Shown: piece after piece, positions 39,016 through 48,800 of the stretch
Layout of the letters: each line of letters starts with the position of its first letter
Numbering within the stretch: position 1 is the first letter of the stretch
Assembly: GCA_013416405.1 (NCBI GenBank)
Contig: JACCET010000002.1
Location: 248,001 to 312,000 of the forward strand
DNA length: 64,000 nt
Source of the DNA: Alcaligenaceae bacterium
GTDB lineage: Bacteria; Pseudomonadota; Gammaproteobacteria; Burkholderiales; Burkholderiaceae_B
Direction of reading: 5' to 3'
Made by a program: the position numbers and the translations under genes
Notes under the pieces: model-generated
Database searches by the model: none
Seen by the model: only the letters and a program-made list of their open reading frames with translations
Told to the model about the DNA's origin: nothing

Positions 39016-39738
39016 TTAGAGAATGGGTGTGTGTTCTGCGTTCCCGCCGTGTGTCTGTATGCGAGTTAAAACGGTGGCTACGATGCGATCGCAGCGATGG
39101 CCGGCGAAGGAAAACACGCTGTTGATTTCGTCGCCCATTTCATGCCTTAGTGACTTGCGTAGCAAGGCGCGTGAGCGAAAGTAGCGTGTGCGTACGGTGG
39201 CGGGCGGAATGCCCAGACAGTCCGCCGTTTCTTCCACGCTGAATTCTTCTACCGCACGCAGTACGAATACGGCGCGAAATACGTCAGGCAGACGGTCGAT
39301 GTGGTGTTCAAGGGTATGGCGTGTTTGCGTACGCCATAAGCTGATTTCGGGCTGGTTGCCGGTATTTTCATTCATGGTAGTGTCTGCCGTGATTTCGTCC
39401 TTTGGCGCATCGCTGCTGAATTCCAGCCAGGTGGAAAGCCGGTTGATTTTGCGTAGGCGTTTTTTTGATTCGTTCACTACAATTTGCACCAGCCAGGTCG
39501 ATAAGGCTGCCTCGCCCCGAAACTGGGCCATCGCCCTGTATGCGCAATAAAAGGCTTCCTGCACGGCCTCTTCGGCATCCGCATCATTACGAAGAATGCT
39601 GCGGGCCACCCGATACATGCGCTGGTTGTAACGGCGCATCAGTTTTACGAACGCATCCTGGTCGCCTGCGGCAATGCGCTTGACGACATCGGCATCGGCG
39701 TCGCGTGGGATGACAGTTTGTACCAGAGCTAAAGACAT
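39016..39738 (-). CDS. ECF-type RNA polymerase sigma factor
   Basis: Protein of 240 residues from the ATG at 39738 (MSLALVQTVIPRD). Region 2 is near residues 25-90 (YNQRMYRVARSILRNDADAE; FRGEAALSTWLVQIVVN). Region 4 is near 145-195 (LPDVFRAVFVLRAVEEFSVE; LGIPPATVRTRYFRSRALL). The C-terminal extension FAGHRCDRIVATVL is seen in one ECF subgroup. No anti-sigma gene is next to it. The downstream ferritin-like and cytochrome c genes are its likely output or co-transcribed partners. Confidence 0.9.
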   Translation of the reverse strand: MSLALVQTVIPRDADADVVKRIAAGDQDAFVKLMRRYNQRMYRVARSILRNDADAEEAVQEAFYCAYRAMAQFRGEAALSTWLVQIVVNESKKRLRKINRLSTWLEFSSDAPKDEITADTTMNENTGNQPEISLWRTQTRHTLEHHIDRLPDVFRAVFVLRAVEEFSVEETADCLGIPPATVRTRYFRSRALLRKSLRHEMGDEINSVFSFAGHRCDRIVATVLTRIQTHGGNAEHTPIL

Positions 39739-39787
39739 GATCGAACCTGACAAATGAGTGGGTTGTCCGATTAGAGTCGGCAAACGC

Positions 39788-40204
39788 CTAGTGCGTTCCC
39801 GGGTTTACCTTGCCCCGCATGCGCTTGACCTCGCCACGTACGGTTTTGTGCTGTAGGCGCCTGCGCTGTGATCCCAGGGTGGGTCGGGTCGGCCGGCGTG
39901 GTTTGGGCGGTGTGGAAACGCTGTCTATCAGTTCCTGCAGGCGCGCAATGGCCTGAATTTTGTTTTGTTCCTGGCTGCGGCTGCTTTGGGCCTTTATGAT
40001 CACCACTCCCTCGGCCGTGATGCGGTGGTCGCGCAAGGCCAGCAGTCTTTCCTTGATGGCCTCGGGTAGCGAGGAGTCCGGAATGGAAAAGCGTAGATGG
40101 ATTGCACTGGATACTTTGTTGACGTTTTGCCCGCCTGCGCCTTGGGAACGTATGGCGGTAAAGACAATTTCCTCTTCAGAAACAGGTATCAATGGCGTGT
40201 GCAT
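39788..40204 (-). CDS. arfB: Alternative ribosome-rescue factor ArfB (YaeJ)
   Basis: A 138-residue peptidyl-tRNA hydrolase that frees stalled ribosomes. The catalytic GGQ is in SQGAGGQNVNKVSSAIHLRF (residues 19-38). The basic C-terminal tail (RPTRPTLGSQRRRLQHKTVR) enters the empty mRNA channel. The length matches E. coli YaeJ. The gene is in the same orientation as its neighbours, 12 bp from the YdjM-like gene. Confidence 0.95.
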   Translation of the reverse strand: MHTPLIPVSEEEIVFTAIRSQGAGGQNVNKVSSAIHLRFSIPDSSLPEAIKERLLALRDHRITAEGVVIIKAQSSRSQEQNKIQAIARLQELIDSVSTPPKPRRPTRPTLGSQRRRLQHKTVRGEVKRMRGKVNPGTH

Positions 40205-40216
40205 GGCGTGGGCTGC

Positions 40217-41290
40217 TCAAGGCAGGTCGCGTGGTGACGATACGGGCAATTCAGTCATCTTCTGCTCCCAGTGCGCCAGCGGCAGTGGCGGCTCCTGTTG
40301 CCAGACGCGTCGGATGACGGGGCCAAGTTCGGCCATACCACGCTCGCGCGGCCAATATATCGGGGTGATGGCCTGCCAGCCGTGGTTGGCGCCAGTGCGC
40401 TTGGCCATTGCAAAGCGGAATGAATAGTGGCCGGTACCCAGTCCCATGCGCAGATCAGAGGCGACCATTTGGCCGTTTATGGCATCGTAACGCAACCAGT
40501 CGCCGGTAAACCAGCGCAAGCCTGCCAGTTGTGTAGAACCGGACAAGCCATCGGCCAGATTGGTGTTCAGTGGCAACTTGATGTGTTCAGGCGCTGTGCG
40601 ATCCAGCAGGCTGATGATGGTTTCTATGTAATGGTCGTCCGCCGTTCGAACCACGACTCGCCAAAGCAGAATATTGAAGGGTTGGGGGGTGGAAAACACC
40701 GCTACGACTGTCTCTCCGTTCTCGGCCAGCAGGTGCTGTACACGCGCTTCGATGGTGGCTTTGGCGACGACGGAAGCGGCCAGGTAGCAGGTGCTCAACC
40801 CCAGGCCCCAGCACAAGGTGCGCGTCAGCGCGGGGCGTGCACCCATGACCAGGCCGGCAAGAAACACCAGAAGCAGGGGCACGGTATAGAAAGGGTCGAT
40901 GATGAACAGGCTGGACCAGGCGGTGGGTGTAGGCGTCAGCGGCCACAGCAGCTGAGTGCCATAGGCGGTAAAGGCATCCAGCAATATGTGGGTGATAAAT
41001 ACCAGCCAAATGGTCAGGAACAGGCGGCCGGCTCCGTAGTCCGGGCAGGGCCGCCAGCGTCGGTACAGTAAGGTGATAAGCACCGCCACGGCCGTCAGCA
41101 CGAATACAGAGTGCGAGAAGCCCCTATGGTTGATCATGTTCAATACGGGGTCGCCGTAATCGATCAGCACATCAAGGTCGGGTAAGGTGCCCAGCAGGGC
41201 GCCGGCCACCAAAGCCTTGCGTCCATGAAAACGGCCGAGCATGGCGCCTTGAATGCCGGCGCCAAGCACGGCCTGTGTCAGTGAATCCAT
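40217..41290 (-). CDS. YdjM-like membrane-bound metal-dependent hydrolase family protein
   Basis: Protein of 357 residues with at least four membrane helices in the first 190 residues. The family metal-binding type motifs LPDLDVLIDYGDPVLN, HRGFSHSVFV and HILLDAFTAYGTQLLWP are clear. The C-terminal 150 residues form a soluble beta-rich part. Members are called LexA-binding inner-membrane hydrolases (YdjM in E. coli); the enzymatic role is unproven. Confidence 0.85.
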   Translation of the reverse strand: MDSLTQAVLGAGIQGAMLGRFHGRKALVAGALLGTLPDLDVLIDYGDPVLNMINHRGFSHSVFVLTAVAVLITLLYRRWRPCPDYGAGRLFLTIWLVFITHILLDAFTAYGTQLLWPLTPTPTAWSSLFIIDPFYTVPLLLVFLAGLVMGARPALTRTLCWGLGLSTCYLAASVVAKATIEARVQHLLAENGETVVAVFSTPQPFNILLWRVVVRTADDHYIETIISLLDRTAPEHIKLPLNTNLADGLSGSTQLAGLRWFTGDWLRYDAINGQMVASDLRMGLGTGHYSFRFAMAKRTGANHGWQAITPIYWPRERGMAELGPVIRRVWQQEPPLPLAHWEQKMTELPVSSPRDLP

Positions 41291-41318
41291 ACCGCCAATA
41301 TAAAGTGAATGAAGGAAG

Positions 41319-41645
41319 TTAGCTGCAGTTTACGCTGATCACCATATCCTGCTCGTCCACGCGCAGGTTCAGCCGTTGTGGGTTGTATTCCATGGTGATG
41401 ACGTCTCGGGGCCTGAGTATACGGGCCAGTTTGGCCCCCGATTGTGCCCGGTAGGTTTCCAGCACTTCGGCGTTGGCCTTCTGGCCTACTGCCGATTCGG
41501 CCAGGTCTGCATTGCAGTCCCGGCCATTGGTGCTGGATGAAGTAGCCGCAGCAGATGTATCGGGCCCGGCGCTTTGCGTACCGGTAGCACATCCGGCCAG
41601 CGAGGCTGCGGCCAGGACAGCGCCAATTAACAATATGCGTGTCAT
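41319..41645 (-). CDS. I78-family peptidase inhibitor lipoprotein
   Basis: Protein of 108 residues from the ATG at 41645. The lipobox SLAGC follows a 19-residue signal. A low-complexity linker (Ser/Thr/Ala) leads to the inhibitor domain [19 protein letters not shown] with [20 protein letters not shown]78 inhibitors fold like potato inhibitor I and block subtilisin-type serine proteases. Anchored in the envelope. It is divergent from trhO. Confidence 0.85.
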   Translation of the reverse strand: MTRILLIGAVLAAASLAGCATGTQSAGPDTSAAATSSSTNGRDCNADLAESAVGQKANAEVLETYRAQSGAKLARILRPRDVITMEYNPQRLNLRVDEQDMVISVNCS

Positions 41646-41790
41646 AAGCAATCCTATGAGTTGTCCAGAACGTACCAATATAGTAATGGAAACGTGGGTA
41701 CCCTTAGTGTGGACGCTCGATAACGTTAAAATAGAGGCTATTGCGCCTGGTTCGTCCGGGCCAGGGCTTACGGATATCACTTTCAAGGTT

Positions 41791-42717
41791 ATGGCTAATT
41801 TTATTGTTGCGGCACTTTATAAATTTGTGACGCTTTCCGATTTCAAGGCAATGCAGCAACCGCTGTTCGACTATTGCGAGTCGCAGCAGGTCAAAGGTAC
41901 TTTGCTGCTGGCCGAAGAAGGCATTAACGGCACCATCGCCGGCACGCGCGCAGGTATAGACGCCGTGTTGGGCTATCTGCGCAGCGACCCGCGATTGGCC
42001 ACACTCGAGCACAAAGAGTCGTGGGCTGAAGAAATGCCTTTCTATCGCCTGAAAATCAAGCTTAAGCGCGAGATCGTGACCATGGGGGTGCCCAATATCC
42101 AGCCCGATACCATGGCTGGTACCTATGTCAGCCCCGAAGACTGGAACGCCTTGATCGACGATCCCGATGTGGTGGTTATCGACACGCGTAACGACTACGA
42201 GGTCGCCATCGGTACCTTCAACCGGGCAATCAACCCGAACACCAGCAGTTTTTCCGAGTTTCCCCAGTGGGTACAAGAGCAATCGGGGAAAGACGGCGTG
42301 CTGGGCAAGGGCGCCAAGGTGGCCATGTTCTGTACCGGCGGCATACGCTGTGAAAAATCCACAGCCTATCTGCGCTCGCAAGGTTTCGACCAGGTCTATC
42401 ATCTGCAAGGCGGCATCCTGAAGTACCTGGAAACCGTTCCTGAAGCCGAAAGCCGCTGGGACGGCGACTGTTTTGTTTTCGATGAGCGTGTATCTGTGCG
42501 CCATGGGCTGGAGCCGGGCGAATATGAGCTGTGCCGCGCTTGCCGGCTACCGTTGGGCGCCCAGGAAAAGGCCTCTGAATTGTACGAAGAAGGCGTCAGT
42601 TGTCCACATTGCCATGGTACGCATACCGACGAGCAATTGCAGCGTTTCCGCGAGCGTCAGAAGCAGGTGGAACTGGCCCGCAAGCGCCATCAGCGCCACA
42701 TCGGCGTGCGCATTTGA
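41791..42717 (+). CDS. trhO: tRNA uridine(34) hydroxylase TrhO (rhodanese-related)
   Basis: A 308-residue enzyme for oxygen-dependent synthesis of 5-hydroxyuridine at tRNA position 34. The start at [13 protein letters not shown] was chosen because the long in-frame extension upstream overlaps the divergent I78 gene and is not family-like; AAGG precedes it. An N-terminal acylphosphatase-like part ([13 protein letters not shown]) is followed by the rhodanese loop with Cys in [19 protein letters not shown]-terminal zinc-type cluster follows ([14 protein letters not shown]). Its stop overlaps the GST start. Confidence 0.95.
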   Translation: MANFIVAALYKFVTLSDFKAMQQPLFDYCESQQVKGTLLLAEEGINGTIAGTRAGIDAVLGYLRSDPRLATLEHKESWAEEMPFYRLKIKLKREIVTMGVPNIQPDTMAGTYVSPEDWNALIDDPDVVVIDTRNDYEVAIGTFNRAINPNTSSFSEFPQWVQEQSGKDGVLGKGAKVAMFCTGGIRCEKSTAYLRSQGFDQVYHLQGGILKYLETVPEAESRWDGDCFVFDERVSVRHGLEPGEYELCRACRLPLGAQEKASELYEEGVSCPHCHGTHTDEQLQRFRERQKQVELARKRHQRHIGVRI

Positions 42718-43355
42718 AGCCCGTCCTGTACTCCTTCCGGCGCTGTCCGTACGCCATGCGTGCCCGCCTGGCCGTTGCGGCCAGCGAGCGCCCGTGCGAA
42801 CTGCGCGAAGTGGTGTTGCGCGATAAGCCGCAGGCTTTGCTGACCGCATCGCCCAAGGCGACCGTGCCTGTGCTGGTCGATGTCGATGGCCAGGTCATAG
42901 ACCAGAGCCTGGACATCATGTTCTGGGCCTTGCGCCATAACGATCCCGGCCTATGGCTGGCGCCACAGCAGGGCACACCCGACGCCATGCTGGCGCTGAT
43001 CGGCGAGTGCGATGGCCCGTTCAAGCATGCGCTGGATCGCTACAAGTATCCCCAGCGTTACGACGATATAAGTGGTGCTGACTATAGGGACCAGGCGGTG
43101 CCGTGGCTAGCTAGCCTGAACGAACGGCTGGAAACCCGTGATTACCTTTTTGGAGATCGTCCGGCGCTGGCTGATATGGCGATCGCGCCGTTTGTGCGGC
43201 AGTTTGCGCACACGAATATGGACTGGTTCCAGGCGCAGCCCTGGCCAGCATTGCTGCAATGGCTGCAGGCCTGGAAGCAGAGCGGCTTGTTTGGGCAGGT
43301 GATGCACAAATATCCGCCCTGGCAGGAAGGCGCGCCGGGGCAAGCCTTTCCTTGA
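42714..43355 (+). CDS. Glutathione S-transferase family protein
   Basis: Protein of 213 residues starting at a TTG (42714) that overlaps the trhO stop as TTGA and gives [21 protein letters not shown] longer ATG start at 42600 would lie inside trhO and adds unrelated sequence. The thioredoxin-fold N-terminus has the CPYAMR active-site motif. The C-terminal helical domain ends in [19 protein letters not shown]. It probably works in glutathione-dependent reduction. Coupled to trhO. Confidence 0.88.
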   Translation: MKPVLYSFRRCPYAMRARLAVAASERPCELREVVLRDKPQALLTASPKATVPVLVDVDGQVIDQSLDIMFWALRHNDPGLWLAPQQGTPDAMLALIGECDGPFKHALDRYKYPQRYDDISGADYRDQAVPWLASLNERLETRDYLFGDRPALADMAIAPFVRQFAHTNMDWFQAQPWPALLQWLQAWKQSGLFGQVMHKYPPWQEGAPGQAFP

Positions 43356-43360
43356 GAGAT

Positions 43361-44143
43361 TTACTCCATGCCTGGAACGATGGTTGAGAAACCGCCGTCC
43401 ACATGGGTAATTTCACCGGTAATGCCGGCCGCCAGATCCGACATCATGAATGCGGCTACGTTGCCTACATCTTCGATGGTGATGTTGCGGCGCAGGGGAG
43501 CGTGGGTTTCGACAAACTTCAGTATGGTGGAGAAATCCTTGATGCCGCTGGCTGCCAGGGTCTTGATGGGACCAGCCGAAATGCCGTTGGCGCGTATCCC
43601 CATGGGGCCCAGCGAGGCCGCCATATAGCGTACGCTGGCCTCTAGCGAGGCCTTGGCCAGTCCCATAGTGTTGTAGTTGGGGATGGCTTTTTCCGCGCCC
43701 AGATAGGTCAGTGTCAGGACGGAGCTGTTGCGGCCTTTGAGCATAGGCAGGGCGGCCTTGGTCATGGCCGGAAAGCTGTAAGCTGAAATATCGTGCGCAA
43801 TGCGGAAATTTTCGCGAGTCATGCCGTCAAGAAAATCACCCGAAATGGATTCGCGGGCTGCAAAACCGATGGAGTGCACCAGGCCGTCAAGGCCGTCCCA
43901 GCGTTCCTGGAGCTCTTTGAAGGCGGTGTCGATCTGTTCGTCTTCGGACACGTCACAGGAAATGACGATGTCGCTGCCCAATTCGCTGGCATATTCCGTC
44001 ACGCGGTCTTTGAAGCGCTCGCCTACATACGTGAAGGCCAGCTCGGCGCCTTGTTGCTTGCAGGCGCGCGCAATGCCGTAGGCAATCGAGCGGTTGGAAA
44101 TCACGCCCGTAACCAGAATGCGTTTACCGTTCAGGAAACCCAT
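43361..44143 (-). CDS. fabI: Enoyl-[acyl-carrier-protein] reductase FabI
   Basis: NADH-dependent last reduction of fatty-acid elongation. It has 260 residues. Rossmann start [19 protein letters not shown]. Catalytic Tyr/Lys pair in [18 protein letters not shown] (Y-x6-K). Substrate loop AAGIKDF. Ends with HVDGGFSTI. Single gene between convergent GST and mltD. Confidence 0.97.
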   Translation of the reverse strand: MGFLNGKRILVTGVISNRSIAYGIARACKQQGAELAFTYVGERFKDRVTEYASELGSDIVISCDVSEDEQIDTAFKELQERWDGLDGLVHSIGFAARESISGDFLDGMTRENFRIAHDISAYSFPAMTKAALPMLKGRNSSVLTLTYLGAEKAIPNYNTMGLAKASLEASVRYMAASLGPMGIRANGISAGPIKTLAASGIKDFSTILKFVETHAPLRRNITIEDVGNVAAFMMSDLAAGITGEITHVDGGFSTIVPGME

Positions 44144-44170
44144 ATGATGATCCTTTTCTTGTATAAATAT

Positions 44171-45553
44171 TTAACCGCGTATGCCCGTACCGGGCACGCG
44201 CAGCCGTTTACCCTGGGCCAGCTTGTCACCTTTCAGGTTGTTAAGCTTGCGTAATTCAGTAACGGAAGTGTTATAGCGTTTGGCGAGTGCAAACAGCGTG
44301 TCGCCGCTCTTGACGGTATGGGTGCGGACATTGGCGCCTCGTCGCAGGACGCGCACATCTTGTTTCTTGGTTAGCTTTTTGCCCCGCGCTGTGTCGGGGG
44401 CGGCCGGCGCCTCGAGCGATGCCAACTGAATGCCGCCCTTGGTATGGCGAGCTGGCACCAGCAATGTTTGCGCCACGGCGCGGCTTTGTCTCTTGCTCAG
44501 GCCATTAGCGGCGCGCAGCGTGCCCAGACTGATGCCGTGGCGTTTGGCGATGGCGGCATAAGATTCACCCTTCTTGCTCTTGTAGGTGTCCCACGAGCTG
44601 AGTTCGCCCTTATAGGCCAGCAGGTTGGCCTTGAAAATATCGACGCGGTCGGTGGGCAGCAGTAACGTGGGGTTGTGCTCGGCCAGAATAACGGGGCGGT
44701 TGAACGAGGCATTAAGTGCCTTGAAGTCTTCCAGTGGCATTTCCGCCAGTTGGGCGGCAACTTCAATGTCTATGTCCTGCTGTTTTTTTACGGTGGTGAA
44801 ATAAGGTGTGTTGCTGACGGCAGGCAGCGTGATGCCGAACTTATGGGGTGAGGAAATAATATTCTTGATAGCCTGCAGCTTGGGCACGTAGTTGCGTGTT
44901 TCTGCCGGCATCTTGATGGACGCGTAGTCAGTCAACTGGCCTAAATTGGCGCTTTTTTCCATGGCTCGCTTAACTGAACCTTCGCCCCAGTTGTACGATG
45001 CCAGGGCCAAATACCAGTCGCCCTGGAAATCATATAGATAGGCCAGGTAGTCCAGGGCTGCATTGGTCGAGGCAATAGGGTCGCGCCGCTGATCGCGCCA
45101 CCAGTCTTGTTCCAGGTTGTAGTGCCGCCCGGTACTGGGAATGAATTGCCATAGGCCAGAAGCCTTCGCGCGCGAATAGGCGGTGGGGTTATAGGCGCTT
45201 TCAACAAAGGGCAGCAAGGCCAGCTCGGTGGGCAGGCCGCGCCGCTCGAGTTCGTCGACGATGTAATACAGATACTTGCCGGCCCGCTGACTCATGGTCA
45301 GTACCGATTGCGGATGCGAGGCGTAGTACAGCGTCCATTGCTCGGTCAGTTCGCTGTCGAGATTGGGTATGGCAAAGCCGCGCCGTATGCGATCCCACAT
45401 GTCGCGCGGCGGATGTGTCAGGTCTATGGTGCGCGAGGTTTCTGCCGCCGTGTACTGTTTCTTGGCCTGGCCATAAGGGTTTTGTGGATTTTGGGTGGCG
45501 CAACCCGCCAGTACTGCTACGATAAGCAGAACAAATAGTCGTAAGCAGTTCAT
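44171..45553 (-). CDS. mltD: Membrane-bound lytic murein transglycosylase MltD-like
   Basis: A 460-residue lipoprotein from the ATG at 45553 (lipobox VLAGC). The SLT catalytic domain (about residues 100-230) has the catalytic Glu in LLPFVESAYNP and the family motif SRAKASGLWQFIPSTGRHY. Two LysM modules bind peptidoglycan: one around YKSKKGESYAAIAKRHGIS and one at the C-terminus (HTVKSGDTLFALAKRYN). Cleaves glycan strands to anhydro-muropeptides, the substrates that AnmK handles after import. It follows gloB by 10 bp. Confidence 0.94.
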   Translation of the reverse strand: MNCLRLFVLLIVAVLAGCATQNPQNPYGQAKKQYTAAETSRTIDLTHPPRDMWDRIRRGFAIPNLDSELTEQWTLYYASHPQSVLTMSQRAGKYLYYIVDELERRGLPTELALLPFVESAYNPTAYSRAKASGLWQFIPSTGRHYNLEQDWWRDQRRDPIASTNAALDYLAYLYDFQGDWYLALASYNWGEGSVKRAMEKSANLGQLTDYASIKMPAETRNYVPKLQAIKNIISSPHKFGITLPAVSNTPYFTTVKKQQDIDIEVAAQLAEMPLEDFKALNASFNRPVILAEHNPTLLLPTDRVDIFKANLLAYKGELSSWDTYKSKKGESYAAIAKRHGISLGTLRAANGLSKRQSRAVAQTLLVPARHTKGGIQLASLEAPAAPDTARGKKLTKKQDVRVLRRGANVRTHTVKSGDTLFALAKRYNTSVTELRKLNNLKGDKLAQGKRLRVPGTGIRG

Positions 45554-45563
45554 TGGCAATTCA

Positions 45564-46349
45564 TCAGAAATTGTTTTTCCATTCGCGCAAACAGGCAAAA
45601 ATATCTACGGGCGTGTCCAGCCTTGCCTTTGCATAGCCGGCTGCCGCCTGTGCCACAGAAGTTTGCGATACTCTTAAAAAAGGGTTGGTATCCAGCTCAA
45701 GCGCCAGGGTCGACGGCAGTGTAGGCACGCCTTCGGACCGCAACTGCGAATCTGCTTTCCACCTTTGCTGCAAAACCGGATTGCCAGGCTCTACCTGCAA
45801 GGCCCAGCGCAAATTTGCCAGGGTGTACTCGTGGGCACAGCACACAAGTGTCTCGGGCGGCAAAGCCCGTAGTTTACCCAGAGAATTCAGCATTTGGGCA
45901 GGCGTGCCTTCAAATAAACGGCCACAGCCTGCTGCAAACAAGGTGTCGCCACAAAAAACTACGGGTTTACCCGTAGATAATGTGCCGAAATAGGCGATAT
46001 GCCCCGCCGTATGGCCGGGAACATCAATCACGCTCAGTTGCACCCCAACAGTGGGAAATTGTACCGTATCGCCTTCTTTGAGTCGGTGGTCGCAGGCGGG
46101 TAGCTTTTCCGATGCCGGACCATAGACGGCGGCACCGGTTCGCTGTTGTAATGCCAGCACCCCGCCGACGTGGTCTGCGTGGTGGTGGGTCAGTAAAATG
46201 GCGTCCAGTACCAGCTTGTGCTCGTCCAGGACCGCCTGAACTGGGGCAGACTGGCCAGGGTCGACCACGACGGCATGGCCGTCTTTGCATATCAGCCATA
46301 TATAGTTGTCCGCGAAGGCGGGTACCGGGATAAGTTCAGTAGTTACCAT
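45564..46349 (-). CDS. gloB: Hydroxyacylglutathione hydrolase (glyoxalase II)
   Basis: Hydrolyses S-lactoylglutathione in methylglyoxal detoxification. It has 261 residues with the metallo-beta-lactamase motif LTHHHADHVGG and further ligands in GHTAGHIAYF, CGDTLF and CCAHEYTLANLRWAL. It is divergent from the methyltransferase-rnhA pair, a gene order common in proteobacteria. Confidence 0.95.
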   Translation of the reverse strand: MVTTELIPVPAFADNYIWLICKDGHAVVVDPGQSAPVQAVLDEHKLVLDAILLTHHHADHVGGVLALQQRTGAAVYGPASEKLPACDHRLKEGDTVQFPTVGVQLSVIDVPGHTAGHIAYFGTLSTGKPVVFCGDTLFAAGCGRLFEGTPAQMLNSLGKLRALPPETLVCCAHEYTLANLRWALQVEPGNPVLQQRWKADSQLRSEGVPTLPSTLALELDTNPFLRVSQTSVAQAAAGYAKARLDTPVDIFACLREWKNNF

Positions 46350-46372
46350 ATAGATAAAGCCAGGGAGTCAAT

Positions 46373-47119
46373 GTGGTGGATCAACCTCTTATTTTAGAGC
46401 TTGCCGAGTGGCTGGATACGCCACCCGGTTTGTATGTGCGAGGCTGGGAGCAAAAGCAGATAGACGCTATGGTCTGCAATGCTTTTGGTTATCATGCCAT
46501 ACAAATTGGTCTGCCACAGTGGGATTTGCTGCAAGCCAACCGCATTCCCTTCAAGGGGCGCACCCGTGTGCTTTTCGAGCAGGCCACAGAGCAGGGCGCG
46601 GTCGTGGTGGCTAACCCGGAGTCCCTGCCATTCGAGTCGCAAAGCATAGACTTGCTGGTTTTACCCCATGCGCTTGAGTGTTCCACTGATCCTCACCAAA
46701 TCCTGCGCGAAGCAGAGCGTGTGTTGGTGCCCGAAGGGCGTATCGTTGTATCGGGCTTTAATCCATGGAGTTTGTGGGGGGCCAGCGATCGTATTCCCGG
46801 ACTTGATCCTTTGCTGCCCATACCCGCGCATCAGCAGGTATCCCTGCACAGGCTGAAGGATTGGTTCAAGCTGTTATCCTTCGACCTCGACAGGGGCCGC
46901 TTCGGTTGTTATGCACCGCCGTGCAATGAACAGCTTTGGCTGGATCGCTGGTCGTTTATGGAAAAGGCGGGTGACCGCTGGTGGCCGGTATGTGGTGCGG
47001 TCTACGTGGTATCTGCCGTGAAGCGGGTGGTGGGCATGCGCCTGGTAGGCCCAAAATGGAAAAAAGCCAAATCGAAACGCGTCAGGCGTCAGGCGGTCGT
47101 GACAGGCCGCCATTTTTAG
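46373..47119 (+). CDS. SAM-dependent class I methyltransferase (YafS-like)
   Basis: Protein of 248 residues starting at GTG 46373 with GGGAG upstream. The methyltransferase core shows [21 protein letters not shown] and [25 protein letters not shown]. It lies between gloB and rnhA/dnaQ-like genes, as does E. coli yafS. Its substrate is not established. The basic C-terminus ([13 protein letters not shown]) may touch nucleic acid. Confidence 0.87.
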   Translation: MVDQPLILELAEWLDTPPGLYVRGWEQKQIDAMVCNAFGYHAIQIGLPQWDLLQANRIPFKGRTRVLFEQATEQGAVVVANPESLPFESQSIDLLVLPHALECSTDPHQILREAERVLVPEGRIVVSGFNPWSLWGASDRIPGLDPLLPIPAHQQVSLHRLKDWFKLLSFDLDRGRFGCYAPPCNEQLWLDRWSFMEKAGDRWWPVCGAVYVVSAVKRVVGMRLVGPKWKKAKSKRVRRQAVVTGRHF

Positions 47120-47133
47120 CAAGCAGCATAGCA

Positions 47134-47598
47134 ATGAACAATAATCAAGTTGAAATCTGGACCGACGGTGCCTGTAAAGGTAATCCCGGCATGGGGGGCT
47201 GGGGCGCCTTGCTGCGTCAGGGCCGTCACGAAAAAACCCTGTACGGCGGCGAACCCGGCACGACCAACAACCGTATGGAATTAATGGCCGTCATTCAGGC
47301 GCTGAAAGCCTTGAAGCGACCCTGCCAGGTTACGGTACATACGGATTCCCAATATGTGCAAAAGGGTATGAGCGAGTGGCTGGCGAACTGGAAACGGCGC
47401 GGCTGGCGCACTGCCGATAAGAAACCCGTGAAAAATGCCGATCTGTGGCAAGCACTGGATGCCGAGGTAGAGCAGCATGACCTGACCTGGCGTTGGGTGC
47501 GCGGGCATGCAGGTGATCCGGGTAATGAGCGGGCTGATGAGTTGGCCAATCAGGGTGTTGAGCAGGCGCGCATGCAGCAAAGCAAAAACATCGCGTAA
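47134..47598 (+). CDS. rnhA: Ribonuclease HI
   Basis: Degrades RNA in RNA/DNA hybrids. It has 154 residues from the ATG at 47134. Active-site acids: Asp in [11 protein letters not shown], Glu in NNRMELMAV, Asp in VHTDSQYVQ, Asp in [10 protein letters not shown]. The basic handle ([13 protein letters not shown]) is present. Follows the methyltransferase gene by 14 bp. Confidence 0.97.
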   Translation: MNNNQVEIWTDGACKGNPGMGGWGALLRQGRHEKTLYGGEPGTTNNRMELMAVIQALKALKRPCQVTVHTDSQYVQKGMSEWLANWKRRGWRTADKKPVKNADLWQALDAEVEQHDLTWRWVRGHAGDPGNERADELANQGVEQARMQQSKNIA

Positions 47599-47669
47599 CA
47601 ATGATGCAAAAAGATTCAATCCAATGCTAAAGTCATCAATTGTGTTGGCTTAACCCTCTCATTTTCCTG

Positions 47670-48785
47670 ATGAAAAATTCCATTGTTGGTTTCCTTCTGG
47701 TCCTGGTTGCAGGACTGGCGATAGGCGCCGCCGGCTTGCGCTGGTACGAAGGCCGTACCGATTCCGCGCCCAAAGCCATCACACCGGTTGGCGCAGCGCC
47801 TGCCCCAACAAGCAAGGCCATGGTTGTCGAGGTGGCAACGGTAAAGCAGGTTCCGCTGGCACGTGGCGTATCGGCGGTGGGTACCTTGCGCTCCGAAAAT
47901 TCCGTCATGCTGCGCCCCGAAGTGACTGGCCGCATAGTCGAGATCAATTTTCAGGAAGGCGGTAAAGTCAGCCAGGGCCAGGTTTTGGTGCGCCTGGACG
48001 ACAGCGTGACCAAGGCTCAGCTGCAGCAGGCTCAGGCCAACCTCAGCCTGGCTAGCAGCCAGCACCGACGCGCACAAGAGCTGACCAAGCAGGGATTCAT
48101 CAGCAAGCAGGCGCGCGACGAATCGGCCAGCCAGCTGAAAGTACAGCAGGCCGCCGTTGCCCTGGCCAAGGCGCATCTTGAAAAAACCGCTATTCTTGCG
48201 CCTTTTGACGGCATGATAGGTCTACGCAATGTGTCGGTCGGTGATTATGTCAGTCCGGGTATTGATCTTGTTCCTATCGAATCCGTTGATCCGCTTAAGG
48301 TCGACTTTCGGATTCCCGAACAATTCCTTGGGCAGGTGCACGTCGGCGCCAAGCTTGCGCTCAGCTTTGACGCGCTGCCCGGGCAGCAACGGGAAGGTGA
48401 AGTGGGGGCCATCAGCCCCCTGGTCGATGTAGGGGGGAGATCGCTGTTGCTGCGTGCCCAGGTGCCTAATAGCGACGATCTGCTGCGGCCCGGCATGTTT
48501 GCGCGCGTGCGCCTGCAGTTTGCCGATGCGCAAGGGCTGATAGTGCCCGAAACTTCGCTGGTACCGGCGGGCGAAGAACAATTTGTATATCGTGTTGAAG
48601 ATGGCCATGCCAAACGTGTGGTGGTCAAGCTGGGCCAGCGGCGCGGCGGTCAGGTCGAAGTACTTGAAGGCCTGCAGGCTGGCGATCAGGTGCTGACGAC
48701 AGGACTGCAGAAGGTGAGCGACGGGGATCCCGTCCAGGCCCACGCTGCGCCTGAATCGTCCGTCAACACGCCCGCCAACACCTGA
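47670..48785 (+). CDS. RND efflux periplasmic adaptor subunit
   Basis: Membrane-fusion protein of 371 residues from the ATG at 47670. Its N-terminal signal/anchor is NSIVGFLLVLVAGLAIGAAG. The lipoyl and hairpin regions (VTGRIVEINFQEGGKVSQGQ; QLQQAQANLSLASSQHRRAQ) and beta-barrel domain (GMIGLRNVSVGDYVSPGI) are in the usual order. It bridges the RND pump encoded 15 bp downstream to an outer-membrane channel that is not encoded here. Confidence 0.93.
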   Translation: MKNSIVGFLLVLVAGLAIGAAGLRWYEGRTDSAPKAITPVGAAPAPTSKAMVVEVATVKQVPLARGVSAVGTLRSENSVMLRPEVTGRIVEINFQEGGKVSQGQVLVRLDDSVTKAQLQQAQANLSLASSQHRRAQELTKQGFISKQARDESASQLKVQQAAVALAKAHLEKTAILAPFDGMIGLRNVSVGDYVSPGIDLVPIESVDPLKVDFRIPEQFLGQVHVGAKLALSFDALPGQQREGEVGAISPLVDVGGRSLLLRAQVPNSDDLLRPGMFARVRLQFADAQGLIVPETSLVPAGEEQFVYRVEDGHAKRVVVKLGQRRGGQVEVLEGLQAGDQVLTTGLQKVSDGDPVQAHAAPESSVNTPANT

Positions 48786-48800
48786 TCGGCGAACACAGCC

